Made by a program: the position numbers and the translations under genes
Assembly (NCBI RefSeq): GCF_008298035.1
Contig: NZ_CP042910.1
Location: 7,626,001-7,690,000 of the forward strand
DNA from: Gimesia maris
GTDB taxonomy: Bacteria; Planctomycetota; Planctomycetia; Planctomycetales; Planctomycetaceae
Direction of reading: 5' to 3'
Length of the DNA: 64,000 bases
Shown: positions 8,201 to 15,835 of the stretch, one piece after another
Layout: each line of letters opens with the position of its first letter
Numbering within the stretch: the stretch's first letter is position 1
The notes under the pieces: generated by a model
Database searches by the model: none
What the model was told of the DNA's origin: nothing
What the model saw: only the letters and a program-made list of their open reading frames with translations

Positions 8201-8475
8201 TAGGTTGCCTGAGCGGGTCCACCGGGAGTAGTTTTTGCAGCGACTTCACGAATACCAACGGCTTCGTCCAGGGTCACCATGCGTTTGTTTTCCAGGTAGT
8301 CATAATCAACCACCTTCTGAACGGTCACGAAGTTGTTTTGCGCGACTGTCCCGGTCTGCATCAGTTGCGTCAGCATGTGATTGGCAACATTGTCGGATAA
8401 ATCCACAGCCATCTCCTTCTCACTTTCTCCCTCAATGGGAATTTCAACATCTAAAACATCATCGCCGTCCGGCAT
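8200..8475 (-). CDS. Small acidic hypothetical protein of the accessory operon
   Basis: A 91-residue protein with an acidic N-terminus (MPDGDDVLDVEIPIEGESE) and a mostly helical or strand-like centre (VANHMLTQLMQTGTVAQNNF). It has no Cys, membrane segment or signal peptide. Both ends are coupled: its ATG overlaps the stop of the protease gene (TAATG at 8473-8477), and its own stop overlaps the ATG of the next acidic gene in the same way. Such stitched overlaps are typical of phage-like operons. No family recognised. Confidence 0.55.
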   Translation of the reverse strand: MPDGDDVLDVEIPIEGESEKEMAVDLSDNVANHMLTQLMQTGTVAQNNFVTVQKVVDYDYLENKRMVTLDEAVGIREVAAKTTPGGPAQAT

Positions 8476-9350
8476 TACTCAGCCTCACTTTGTTTAACGG
8501 CCTTAAAACGAAGCTTGATAGGATCACCAAGCGGGTACGTTTGCTTTGCGACTGGTTCCCCGTCTGAACCTACAATCCAGACAGGAATCTGTGTCTTATT
8601 CAGTTTGTCTATCTCGGCCCTGAGTTTGGATACTTCCCCCTGCAAGGCTGTCAGGTCGGTGTTGTTTTCAACGACAACCGTTTCCGTCTGAACCGGATTA
8701 ACAACCACCTTGCGAGGCATACTACAGCGAGGAACGAACCCGTAAGCTCGCCTGAAGCATGTTTCGATCACTGGCAGACCTGTGTAAACGCTGGGTTGAC
8801 CGATACCGGGTGTCATGTCGTTGCCTTTGACGATCCCGATCAGTTGCCCTTCTGAGTTAAATACCGGCCCCCCTGAATCGCCTACGATGGATGTCGCGCT
8901 AAAACGCCGAACACCACCAACCTCAATAATATTGCCGTCTCGCACAACTGCCCGGCTTGAACCGCGGGGATAACCAACGGCCCGTGCCCGCTCTCCCACT
9001 TTGGGTACAGACTCTGCGATACACGATGGTTTACTGCTGGGAATCACTGAGGTCTCAAGCACCGAAACGTCTTCCATGCTGCCCGCTGGGATGTGTTCCA
9101 ACACCACTCTGGCCCGGTTCCATTTACCATTGAAGGCGATTGACACCGATAACGTGTTCCTGGTCACATGCGCCGCGGTCAGGTAGATGGCTCGCCCTTC
9201 ACGGGTCCCGACATAAACGCAGGTTGCCCGCCCATCGATCAGGGTGCAACTGTTTTGGTTGCACGACTTTTCTTTCGTCAGCACCGCCATGACATCGGCC
9301 TGCACAACGGAAGTTATCATCAGCACAAATAGAATTGTTATTGCTCGCAT
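8475..9350 (-). CDS. Secreted trypsin-like serine protease
   Basis: A 291-residue protein with a signal peptide (about residues 1-18, cut near VQA-D) and a chymotrypsin-fold protease domain. The catalytic triad is readable: His61 in TAAH, Asp94 in EDVSVLE and Ser159 in GDSGGPVF. Four or more cysteines before residue 50 and near 110 could form disulfides, consistent with export. The C-terminus (about 225-270) is a Leu-heptad coiled coil, which suggests oligomerisation. I chose ATG 9350, with AAGGGA six bases upstream, over an in-frame TTG at 9365. Its place among phage-like genes is unusual for a degradative protease; it may process cell-surface or partner proteins. Confidence 0.8.
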   Translation of the reverse strand: MRAITILFVLMITSVVQADVMAVLTKEKSCNQNSCTLIDGRATCVYVGTREGRAIYLTAAHVTRNTLSVSIAFNGKWNRARVVLEHIPAGSMEDVSVLETSVIPSSKPSCIAESVPKVGERARAVGYPRGSSRAVVRDGNIIEVGGVRRFSATSIVGDSGGPVFNSEGQLIGIVKGNDMTPGIGQPSVYTGLPVIETCFRRAYGFVPRCSMPRKVVVNPVQTETVVVENNTDLTALQGEVSKLRAEIDKLNKTQIPVWIVGSDGEPVAKQTYPLGDPIKLRFKAVKQSEAE

Positions 9351-9789
9351 TAGTATTCCCTTCAATCAGACAGCGAATCACAAGCCCAAATAAAGCACCT
9401 GAACATAATCCGAATGAAGCTGTGTTAGCCAATTCAACTTGTGCAGCCATCTTCCTGTACTTGACCTGCTTATCCTGATCCACAGTTAAATCCACTTGCA
9501 ATAAGTCGTCCCGGTAGAATTCAAGCCCTCGCTGAGACAGGCTATAAGACCACTGACTCACCATTAGTGATAGAGCGCCTGCGATGATCGAACCGCTACA
9601 AAATCCGCTTTTATCTCCAGCACAAAACAGAATGATTATCGAAACACTAATAGCGAAAACACAAAGAATAAACTGGTACCGGTCGCTTTTATCCGCCTCA
9701 GAGTATTCACACTCAAGAGCTTTCCTGTGAGCATCCAGATAGACTGCGTACTTCTCTTTTTCGCTTAACTCTGAATCGTCCTCTTTCAT
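9199..9789 (-). CDS. Three-TM membrane protein overlapping the protease gene
   Basis: A 196-residue protein from the ATG at 9789, which overlaps the stop of the PLA2-like gene as ATGA. It has an acidic, helical N-terminus (about 1-35) and three hydrophobic segments: about 38-57, 62-82 and 120-143. The last roughly 50 residues lie within the 5' end of the protease gene in another frame and look less protein-like (many Cys, Arg and Asn). The overlap is 152 bp, so either the tail is a true overlap or a small frameshift has lengthened the frame. Holin- or spanin-like roles fit the setting but are not shown. Confidence 0.55.
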   Translation of the reverse strand: MKEDDSELSEKEKYAVYLDAHRKALECEYSEADKSDRYQFILCVFAISVSIIILFCAGDKSGFCSGSIIAGALSLMVSQWSYSLSQRGLEFYRDDLLQVDLTVDQDKQVKYRKMAAQVELANTASFGLCSGALFGLVIRCLIEGNTNASNNNSICADDNFRCAGRCHGGADERKVVQPKQLHPDRWAGNLRLCRDP

Positions 9790-10160
9790 AGCTTGATATA
9801 CCGATCCCAGAACAAAAGCCAATAATGCCAGGGGTTTGTTGGAATCTTCCCCTCAGCCCAATTGAAAGCCGCCACCCCAAATAACCGCACACGACGGTAG
9901 TAAACGTTTGCCATGAACTTCCCCAGATCACAGCGTCTCAGATTCCGATACAGTTGCCCGTCTGCCAGTTCCCTGTCCTTCTTACATCCACCCCGCTGGT
10001 ATGCATAATCGTGCCAGTGGCAGGCAGGCCGGATGTCAACGCCTCCCCACTGGTCTGGTGAGTAGCTGCAACCGTTGGAGATGAAGTAATCAGGCGGCTC
10101 TGGACCTTCCATCAGCAGTACAAGCGCTTCTGGCAGATCAGCTGTTTTGATTTCGATCAT
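9786..10160 (-). CDS. Phospholipase A2-like protein
   Basis: A 124-residue protein with the core of prokaryotic/fungal-type secreted phospholipase A2. It reads NGCSYSPD (29-36), then about ten residues on ACHWHDYAY (46-54), where His50-Asp51 match the family HD catalytic/calcium motif and Cys31-Cys47 match the conserved disulfide. A charged helix with KDRELADGQL (61-70) could supply the second catalytic Asp. A signal peptide is not seen, unlike secreted PLA2, so release may depend on lysis or on the holin-like neighbour. Both ends overlap neighbours by ATGA. The call rests on motif spacing; hydrolysis of the sn-2 ester of phospholipids would be the expected reaction. Confidence 0.65.
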   Translation of the reverse strand: MIEIKTADLPEALVLLMEGPEPPDYFISNGCSYSPDQWGGVDIRPACHWHDYAYQRGGCKKDRELADGQLYRNLRRCDLGKFMANVYYRRVRLFGVAAFNWAEGKIPTNPWHYWLLFWDRYIKL

Positions 10161-10405
10161 GGCCTTTCTCCAAATACGCGGTCCTCGATGCGACTGATCC
10201 GCCTCTCATGTGAATTCACCATTTCGATCAACAGTTCTTTATTCGCATCCAGTTTTTCATCAATTTCAATAAGTTGATGACTGTGTTCGATCAAAGTTTT
10301 TGCAGTCCAGGTGATCGAACCTACTCCACCAGCGACAATCGGTGAAAAGATGCAAGCAATTACCCAAGCGGGAATAAAAATTCCTTTTCGTCTTGACTCT
10401 GTCAT
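10157..10405 (-). CDS. Holin-like single-TM protein with coiled-coil tail
   Basis: An 82-residue protein. It has a short basic N-terminus (MTESRRKG), one long hydrophobic segment (about 9-33, IFIPAWVIACIFSPIVAGGVG), and a C-terminal helix with heptad-like Leu/Ile ending in a basic/acidic tail. This is the size and layout of small phage holin or lysis-accessory proteins. The start is one of two tandem ATGs at 10408 and 10405, with AAAGGA just upstream; spacing favours 10405. The stop overlaps the start of the PLA2-like gene (ATGA). It is the first gene of the accessory operon, about 90 bp below a terminator. Confidence 0.55.
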   Translation of the reverse strand: MTESRRKGIFIPAWVIACIFSPIVAGGVGSITWTAKTLIEHSHQLIEIDEKLDANKELLIEMVNSHERRISRIEDRVFGERP

Positions 10406-10495
10406 CATGATCCTTTGAAAACATACCGTTACTGTTGTCAGAACGAATGATTCTCTTGAAGGGCGCGAGCGACACAAGCAGGATCAACATAAAAA

Positions 10496-10529
10496 AAACA
10501 CCTGCCGTTGCTCAGAACGGCAGGTGTTT
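10496..10529 (-). terminator. Strong intrinsic terminator
   Basis: A perfect 14 bp stem (10496-10509 pairing with 10516-10529) around the six-base loop GCTCAG. Read on the minus strand, the hairpin is followed by a run of about eight T. It lies some 50 bp beyond the stop of the gene at 10578-10922 and ends that transcript. The accessory operon therefore needs its own promoter in the roughly 90 bp before 10405, or depends on read-through. Confidence 0.85.
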
Positions 10530-10577
10530 AATATGCACCGAAACTCAATTCGAATTCAATTAATACTCAGGTGTTAA

Positions 10578-10922
10578 TTAATTTGATCGGGCCAGTGGGA
10601 ATTCACTGATGGAAAGTTGTTTCTCTTTGACTTCCTGTAATCTTCTCCAGCCCCTGGTGACCAGAGATTCTCTTATTTTGACTTCTTCGGGATCAAGTTC
10701 CCGTTTATCAAAAGGACCTTCTACAATAATTGCTTCGAACTCATTGTCGATAATGAACTGAGCCAGAACGGGATTGCAGCGAATATGGTGCTCAGGCTGG
10801 CCCTGCAATTCCTCTGCATGGACTTCACCTATGATGTAGCGTAGATACAGTCCACTGTTTTCGATGTGTTCTACTTCTTCACCACATATCACACAGAGAT
10901 AGCCCTGATCACATTTAGCCAT
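10578..10922 (-). CDS. Conserved small Cys/His protein, unknown function
   Basis: A 114-residue protein starting at the ATG at 10922 (AGGGA six bases upstream; a longer TTG frame to 10940 is less likely). The N-terminus MAKCDQGYLCVICGEEVE carries C-x6-C-x2-C and a later HHIRC, together a likely zinc site. The middle is rich in hydrophobic strands and acidic residues, and the C-terminus is helical. I believe similar proteins occur in other planctomycetes, but cannot check. It is followed by the strong terminator and so forms a single-gene unit. Confidence 0.7.
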   Translation of the reverse strand: MAKCDQGYLCVICGEEVEHIENSGLYLRYIIGEVHAEELQGQPEHHIRCNPVLAQFIIDNEFEAIIVEGPFDKRELDPEEVKIRESLVTRGWRRLQEVKEKQLSISEFPLARSN

Positions 10923-11033
10923 AATAATCCCTGGTAGCAATTTACCGGATATAGATCTTTAATCTGTCATTGATGGAAACGGTCTATCAACCAGTTTATT
11001 TTAAACTGGGAGCAATGAACTAGTGAGGTGTGA

Positions 11034-11612
11034 TCAGGAAGTTTTCAGGTATTTCTTCAAGTTGGCAATTTCTTCCAGCAGGATTTTTAGAAATTCAGAA
11101 GCTGCCTCTTTGTTATCAGCCTCGACAATTTCTCTGACTGACTGTCTGACTTTTTGAGTGGGTGAATAGAGATCAAGAGGTGTTTCACGCTGAGTAGAGC
11201 GAAACACATTTAAGGACATGTCATTCAATTCCTGCTTTAATTCACTCTGGTCGAGTGGCTTAAACATGATTTTTGAAAAACCCAACTCTTTCGCCAGTTT
11301 GATTCTTTGAAAATTTTTGTCCTCGGGGTTTTTGTCGGGCCTGACAGCTGTCATCAAAATGAATTTGGGTGCCGCAACCGCACCGCTGTCCGAGTATCGT
11401 TCCACCTGTTGGGCCTGTTGATATAAATCGACACCATCCATGCCACTCATGATCAGGTCGGTCAGTACGACACTAATTTCATTATCGGTACGCAGTAACT
11501 TGATCGCTTCATATCCAGAAGAAGCTGTAATTGCAATGAAGCCTATTTTTTCGACGAGTCGCGCATAATAATGACATGAATATCCAATATCGTCTACGAT
11601 TAATACTTTCAT
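11034..11612 (-). CDS. CheY-like response regulator receiver protein
   Basis: A 192-residue protein with a full receiver domain: acidic pair in VLIVDD (residues 3-8), phospho-acceptor Asp in VVLTDLIMSGMDG (about D54), Thr in LMTAV, and the conserved Lys in MFKPLD. After the receiver (about 1-125) is a roughly 65-residue helical tail with no DNA-binding domain I recognise, so it may act by protein contact. The insertion around ERYSDSGAVAAPK makes the receiver a little longer than usual. ATG 11612 is preferred over the upstream in-frame start since MKVLIVDD begins the first strand directly. No partner histidine kinase is adjacent. Confidence 0.85.
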   Translation of the reverse strand: MKVLIVDDIGYSCHYYARLVEKIGFIAITASSGYEAIKLLRTDNEISVVLTDLIMSGMDGVDLYQQAQQVERYSDSGAVAAPKFILMTAVRPDKNPEDKNFQRIKLAKELGFSKIMFKPLDQSELKQELNDMSLNVFRSTQRETPLDLYSPTQKVRQSVREIVEADNKEAASEFLKILLEEIANLKKYLKTS

Positions 11613-12126
11613 AGACAAACCCATGGATCTGAAAAACTCTGTACACTTTCATCTCTCAATAGCGCTCGCGTATTGCTCAAGATTCTGCTTTCAACATCTT
11701 CTGTTTATTTCTATTTAAACATAAACAGTATTTAAGTTCGGCACTGTAAGGTTTTTAACTGCATGCGATTTAAGGATTTATCCCTCAATATAAAACTGGT
11801 CGCTATTCATTTTTGCTTTTTCCGGGTTTATCAATTTGCGTTTTGCACTCACTGTAATCAGTGAAAAGCGCTAACTTCATTAACGTTATATTGATACTAA
11901 ATCGCACAAATGTGTCTGAAAAATAGCAGACAATTAAGTCCGGTCTTTCAAACTTTTTTTGAATCAGATTGTTTATAAATCAGAAATATACTCAAGTGCC
12001 AATGCACGTATGTACCAAAACAATTCTTTGACGAACTGTTCCAGCACAATTTGAAGTCTCTGAAAGACCAGTGCGTCCAGACTCAATGTAGAACTACAGA
12101 TTGGTCCTGCGGTGAACAAATTCGAT
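11613..12126. other. AT-rich intergenic region, no supported gene
   Basis: About 510 bp, noticeably more AT-rich than the flanking genes. A 65-residue open frame on the minus strand (11973-12170) overlaps the HTH gene and has weak coding character, so I do not call it. The region should hold the promoter of the receiver gene. No repeats, tRNA or convincing sigma-70 box pair could be pinned down by eye. Confidence 0.5.
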
Positions 12127-12381
12127 TTAAACTTCGCGCTGCGATTGGCCCGCCCAGAAGTCTTGTGCATCTACAATGATGTTGCTTCCAAATTTAAAGT
12201 AGGGGATTCGAGTTTCCTTTAAGAGTTCCTTGAAGTTCTTCTCTGTCATTCCAAAAAGTTGAGCCCAGACTTTACTACTGTATTTTCCTGTTTGAGGAAA
12301 TGCTCCTGGAGACTTGGCAAGGTTAGCAACTAATTCGAATGCAAATCTATCAGACTCAATGTATGTGCTTGATTCCATCAT
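12127..12381 (-). CDS. Excisionase-like helix-turn-helix protein
   Basis: An 84-residue protein. Residues about 35-75 (KVWAQLFGMTEKNFK, then IPYFKFGSNIIVDAQDFW) match the layout of winged-helix excisionase or MerR-type DNA-binding domains: helix, turn, recognition helix, then a small wing with Gly and a closing D-x-x-D/Trp. Two tandem ATGs (12381 and 12378) are possible starts and the ribosome site is weak. It could be an element-borne excisionase stranded near the phage-like operon, or a small regulator. No integrase is nearby. Confidence 0.5.
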   Translation of the reverse strand: MMESSTYIESDRFAFELVANLAKSPGAFPQTGKYSSKVWAQLFGMTEKNFKELLKETRIPYFKFGSNIIVDAQDFWAGQSQREV

Positions 12382-12842
12382 GAGATCAAAACCTACCAGT
12401 GATTTATCTCGACTTCTCCCAGCTTCAGCAGCGCGTACCTCTTACGTAAATGATCGATTTCAGAAGAGTAAAAGAGGGTTTCCGGCAAGTCCGGAATGAC
12501 GCTTGGATTGGGAAGAATGACGCGATAAATATTTAGTGACACCTACAGCGGTCACTCCGCGGCTGCCCCCAGGCAGAAATGGAAATGTGGATTAAACCAC
12601 TCCCAGACAACGAATAGGATTGTACCAGAGCCCCCTGAACAAAGCAATATACATCTTGTTTTTTTCTTGAGTCCACAGAAATGAATTCTGATCAAAATAC
12701 GCTTGTTTTATAGCTCTATCCTGCTTTTCGGAATTACAATTCTATCCGTCCTGTAAAATCCGGATGAAACATTGAAGTCCTCTTATATAATCGGCAAGTA
12801 ATACTGACAACCACGAAATTTCTGAACGGCCCAGGACACGCC
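12382..12842. other. Intergenic region with small inverted repeats
   Basis: About 460 bp between the HTH gene (minus) and the deacetylase gene (plus), so it should hold two divergent promoters. A TTCCGG/CCGGAA dyad is at 12480-12496 and a GCGG/CCGC dyad near 12549-12561. No open frame with protein-like composition, tRNA or direct att-like repeat was found. Confidence 0.4.
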
Positions 12843-13880
12843 ATGGACTCACAAAATCGTTTTAAAACGTATTCTAATTTCTCACATTCACGCCGCTCTT
12901 TCTTGAGTTCAACGATTGCCGCGACTCTTGGAATTCCCACATTTCACTTAACGGCCTCGGAATCCCAGCATATCCCGAAAGCACAAATCGCAATTACTTT
13001 CGACCTGGAAATGAGTCGCCAGTATCCGAAACGCGAAATGATGGAATGGGACTTTCAAAAAGGCAATCTGAACCCGGAAACGAAAACTTATTCTTTGAAG
13101 GCGGCTGAAATAGCATCCGGGTTAAATGGTACTATTCATTACTTTTGTGTGGGACGAGTTCTGGAACAGGAAAATGTCCAATGGTTGAAAACTATTTCCA
13201 GGCTGGGGCACCCGATTGGCAATCATACTTATGATCATGTCAATATCTGGGCAACCGCGCCTGAGAAAACTCAATTTCGCTTCCAGCGTTCTCCCTGGCT
13301 ATTGGGAGGGAAGTCAGCTGATCAGGTTATTCGTCAAAATATTCGCCTGACAACAGATGCAATGAAACAGCGTCTGAATATTTCGCCTGATGGATTCCGA
13401 ACCCCGGGGGGATCCAGTACAGCACTGAATGACCGCGAAGACTTACAAAAAATGCTATTGGCAGAAGGCTTCTCCTGGGTCAGTTCCAAATATCCCAGTC
13501 ATAAATACAGCCTTCCCAAATCAGAACCGGACACCGAAATCTATCAGTCAATCCTCTCTGCACAGAAAGAAGCTCAACCTTATATCTATCCTTCTGGTCT
13601 GGTTGAAATTCCCATGAGCCCTATCAGCGACGTTGGAGCATTTCGCACGAGTCAATGGAAGTTGAAATATTTTCTGAAGTCCGTCGAACTCTGTATTCAA
13701 CAGGCGATCGAGCAGGGAGGCGTTTTCGATTTCTTATGCCATCCTTCCATCATGTATATCGAAGATCCTCAATTCGAAACAATCAAATTAATATGCAAAC
13801 TGGTCAATCAGTCAGGAGGCCGGGCTGAACTGGTTGGTTTAGGTGACATCGCAAAACGCATGCCTCGAAAACAGTCTTGA
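12843..13880 (+). CDS. Exported polysaccharide deacetylase (NodB homology)
   Basis: A 345-residue protein of the carbohydrate esterase 4 class. An SRRSFLS twin-arginine-like motif (about 17-23) and hydrophobic stretch form the export signal. The first metal motif is AITFDLE, a variant of TFDDG in which the second Asp is Leu, and the zinc motif HPIGNHTYDH follows at about residue 125. RTPGGSS resembles the catalytic RxPxG motif. It would remove N- or O-acetyl groups from a polysaccharide in the periplasm or at the surface. The changed motif 1 may shift metal use. It stands alone upstream of the Nramp-like gene (168 bp gap). Confidence 0.8.
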   Translation: MDSQNRFKTYSNFSHSRRSFLSSTIAATLGIPTFHLTASESQHIPKAQIAITFDLEMSRQYPKREMMEWDFQKGNLNPETKTYSLKAAEIASGLNGTIHYFCVGRVLEQENVQWLKTISRLGHPIGNHTYDHVNIWATAPEKTQFRFQRSPWLLGGKSADQVIRQNIRLTTDAMKQRLNISPDGFRTPGGSSTALNDREDLQKMLLAEGFSWVSSKYPSHKYSLPKSEPDTEIYQSILSAQKEAQPYIYPSGLVEIPMSPISDVGAFRTSQWKLKYFLKSVELCIQQAIEQGGVFDFLCHPSIMYIEDPQFETIKLICKLVNQSGGRAELVGLGDIAKRMPRKQS

Positions 13881-14048
13881 TCTCCCTCTTCAAAATTGGC
13901 TGGCCAGATGGAATTTCCAACCAGATTCCGCCTTTGAACGTTTCTCTTCATTTCTGTAGTGATATAGAAGTTGAGTGGCGAACCTGTTCCAATCTGCTTA
14001 GAATGAAAACCCTTTTGAAGTCTGCTCGCCATTCAAGAAAGTCGCCTC

Positions 14049-15815
14049 ATGTCTGACCAAATCCAACCTGATCCCGATGAAGAACTGGTACCCGATGAGG
14101 TCATACCACATCAGAAACTACCACCTCTGAAATATCGGGACCTCCCCCCGGCTATTTCCTGGAGAAAAATGATTGGCCCCAGCATCATGTTGGCAGGGCT
14201 CTCACTGGGTTCGGGCGAATTCGTACTCTGGCCTTATATCACGTACAAAACTGGTTTCATCTTCTTCTGGGCCTGCCTGCTGGGTGTGCTCACGCAGTTT
14301 TTTATGAATATGGAAATTGAGCGTTGGACCCTGGCAACAGGCGAAAGCGCCATCACCGGTTTCTGTCGGCTGAATAAGCACTGGGCCTGGATCATGTTGT
14401 TCTTAAATATCATTCCCTGGGCGTGGCCGGGGTGGGCCACCGGTGCAGGTACGATGCTCAGCTGGACTTTTTTCGGACCTGAGACGATTGCCACTGCTCA
14501 AATCGATCCAGTTCCTTCTCCGCTCTCTCTAGACAATCTACCATCTGAAAAGATTGAGTACTCAACGGAAACGGGATTGCTTAAATGGCGCGGCGATATG
14601 AGTATGGAAGAACGCGATATACTCAGTAATGTCTTTGTTCAAAATCAGATTCAAAACCACGCACCCGTTTTATTTGAAAAGATCAATCAGAGGCAAGATT
14701 TGCAGTACGAAGCAAAATACAGCACCTTCCTCGGAATTGCAGGCCTGTTACTGGTTGGCATTGTCTTAACCACTGGACCTGTTGTTTACAACACCGTAGA
14801 AAAAATTCAAATCTTCCTGGTAGGCATGATCTTTGTGATTGCTGTGGTACTGGGGATATATCTGATCGAACCCTATGCCATCTCTTCCATGATGAAAGGT
14901 GCTGTCAATTTCGGTCAGATGCCCGATGAATCGAGCGGTCTGAAAACGATGGCCTTGCTTGGTGCGCTGGCCTTTGCAGGAGCCGGCGGCACGATGAATC
15001 TTGGACAGAGTAATTTCATCAAAGACAAAGGCTATGGAATGGGCAAGTATATCGGGCGCATTACCAGTCCAATAACAGGCCAGGAAGAAGCAGTCAGTGA
15101 GGTTGGCTATCATTTCAAGCATACTGCTGAAAATCAGAAACGCTGGCAACAGTGGTGGCGCGCTGCTAATATTGAGCACTTTTTCAGTTTCTTTCTGACC
15201 TGTCTGGCATGCCTGGTTTTACTGTCTTTGATCTCCTATTCTTTGTTCTATCAAGCCGATGGACAATTAAAAGAAGGCGTATCGCAGTTTGGTACTGGTC
15301 TCAATTTCATCTGGGGTCAGGCCATTTTGCTGGAAGGCCGTCTCGGGGGTACCTTCAAGCTGATGTTCCTGCTGATGGGAGCGGCCATTCTGCTGACAAC
15401 CGAACTGGGTGTACTTGATGCGACTGCCCGTATTTCGGCTGATATCCTGAAAGTCAATTATCTCAGAGACAATGCACGCTGGTCACTGAGTAAGTTGTAT
15501 TATTGCTTTCTCTGGGGTGAGATTCTGTTGGGTTCTGCAATCCTGCTTTACGGTTCTGTCAATCCACATTTCAAACAGCCTCTGTTTCTGATAGAAACTT
15601 CAGCCGCCATGAACGGAGGCGTGATGTTTTTATATTCAATGATTCTGCTCTATATGAATTCGAAGATTCTCAGTCGCAGCATCAGTACCAGTCCACTTCG
15701 ATTTGTTGCGATGGTATGGGCTGCAGCATTTTTTGGATACTTCAGTCTGCAGGCATTTCGAATGCAGATTATCCCCTACATTTCACCGTACTTTAAACTA
15801 CTCTTTTCTTATTAA
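14049..15815 (+). CDS. Divergent Nramp-family membrane transporter
   Basis: A 588-residue multi-spanning protein (about 11-12 hydrophobic segments) with Nramp-like first helix and overall layout. Where classical Nramps have a DPGN metal-binding motif in TM1, this one reads GLSLGSGEFVLWPYIT, and the TM6 MPH-type motif is not found (AFAGAGGTMNLGQSNF lies in that region). A soluble insert of about 70 residues follows TM4. So it probably carries something other than, or differently from, Mn2+/Fe2+. I believe planctomycetes hold several such long Nramp relatives. The gene is followed within 20 bp by the beta-helix gene and may be co-transcribed with it. Confidence 0.75.
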   Translation: MSDQIQPDPDEELVPDEVIPHQKLPPLKYRDLPPAISWRKMIGPSIMLAGLSLGSGEFVLWPYITYKTGFIFFWACLLGVLTQFFMNMEIERWTLATGESAITGFCRLNKHWAWIMLFLNIIPWAWPGWATGAGTMLSWTFFGPETIATAQIDPVPSPLSLDNLPSEKIEYSTETGLLKWRGDMSMEERDILSNVFVQNQIQNHAPVLFEKINQRQDLQYEAKYSTFLGIAGLLLVGIVLTTGPVVYNTVEKIQIFLVGMIFVIAVVLGIYLIEPYAISSMMKGAVNFGQMPDESSGLKTMALLGALAFAGAGGTMNLGQSNFIKDKGYGMGKYIGRITSPITGQEEAVSEVGYHFKHTAENQKRWQQWWRAANIEHFFSFFLTCLACLVLLSLISYSLFYQADGQLKEGVSQFGTGLNFIWGQAILLEGRLGGTFKLMFLLMGAAILLTTELGVLDATARISADILKVNYLRDNARWSLSKLYYCFLWGEILLGSAILLYGSVNPHFKQPLFLIETSAAMNGGVMFLYSMILLYMNSKILSRSISTSPLRFVAMVWAAAFFGYFSLQAFRMQIIPYISPYFKLLFSY

Positions 15816-15835
15816 ATTTGCTCCAGGCTCATCGC

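Larger units (their letters stand above)
5549..10405 (-). other. Phage-like accessory operon (possible prophage remnant or undescribed system)
   Basis: Ten genes run on the minus strand in this order: holin-like, PLA2-like, three-TM, trypsin-like protease, two small acidic proteins, Gly-rich membrane protein, zinc-ribbon protein, ParB-like, ABC-GNAT. Five junctions overlap or are stop-start coupled. The upstream edge is set by an intrinsic terminator at 10496-10529 and the downstream edge by the convergent PIG-L gene. No terminase, capsid, portal, tail or integrase gene is in the block. The gene style (tiny overlapping genes, TTG start, lysis-like proteins) is phage-like, while the content could equally be a stand-alone system. 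Confidence 0.5.

Noticed and set aside
9713..9931. 72-codon minus-strand frame
   Set aside because: Overlaps two better-supported frames (PLA2-like and three-TM) and has no own start signal.
11973..12170. 65-codon minus-strand frame after the excisionase-like gene
   Set aside because: Overlaps the HTH gene by 44 bp and has no ribosome site or domain.
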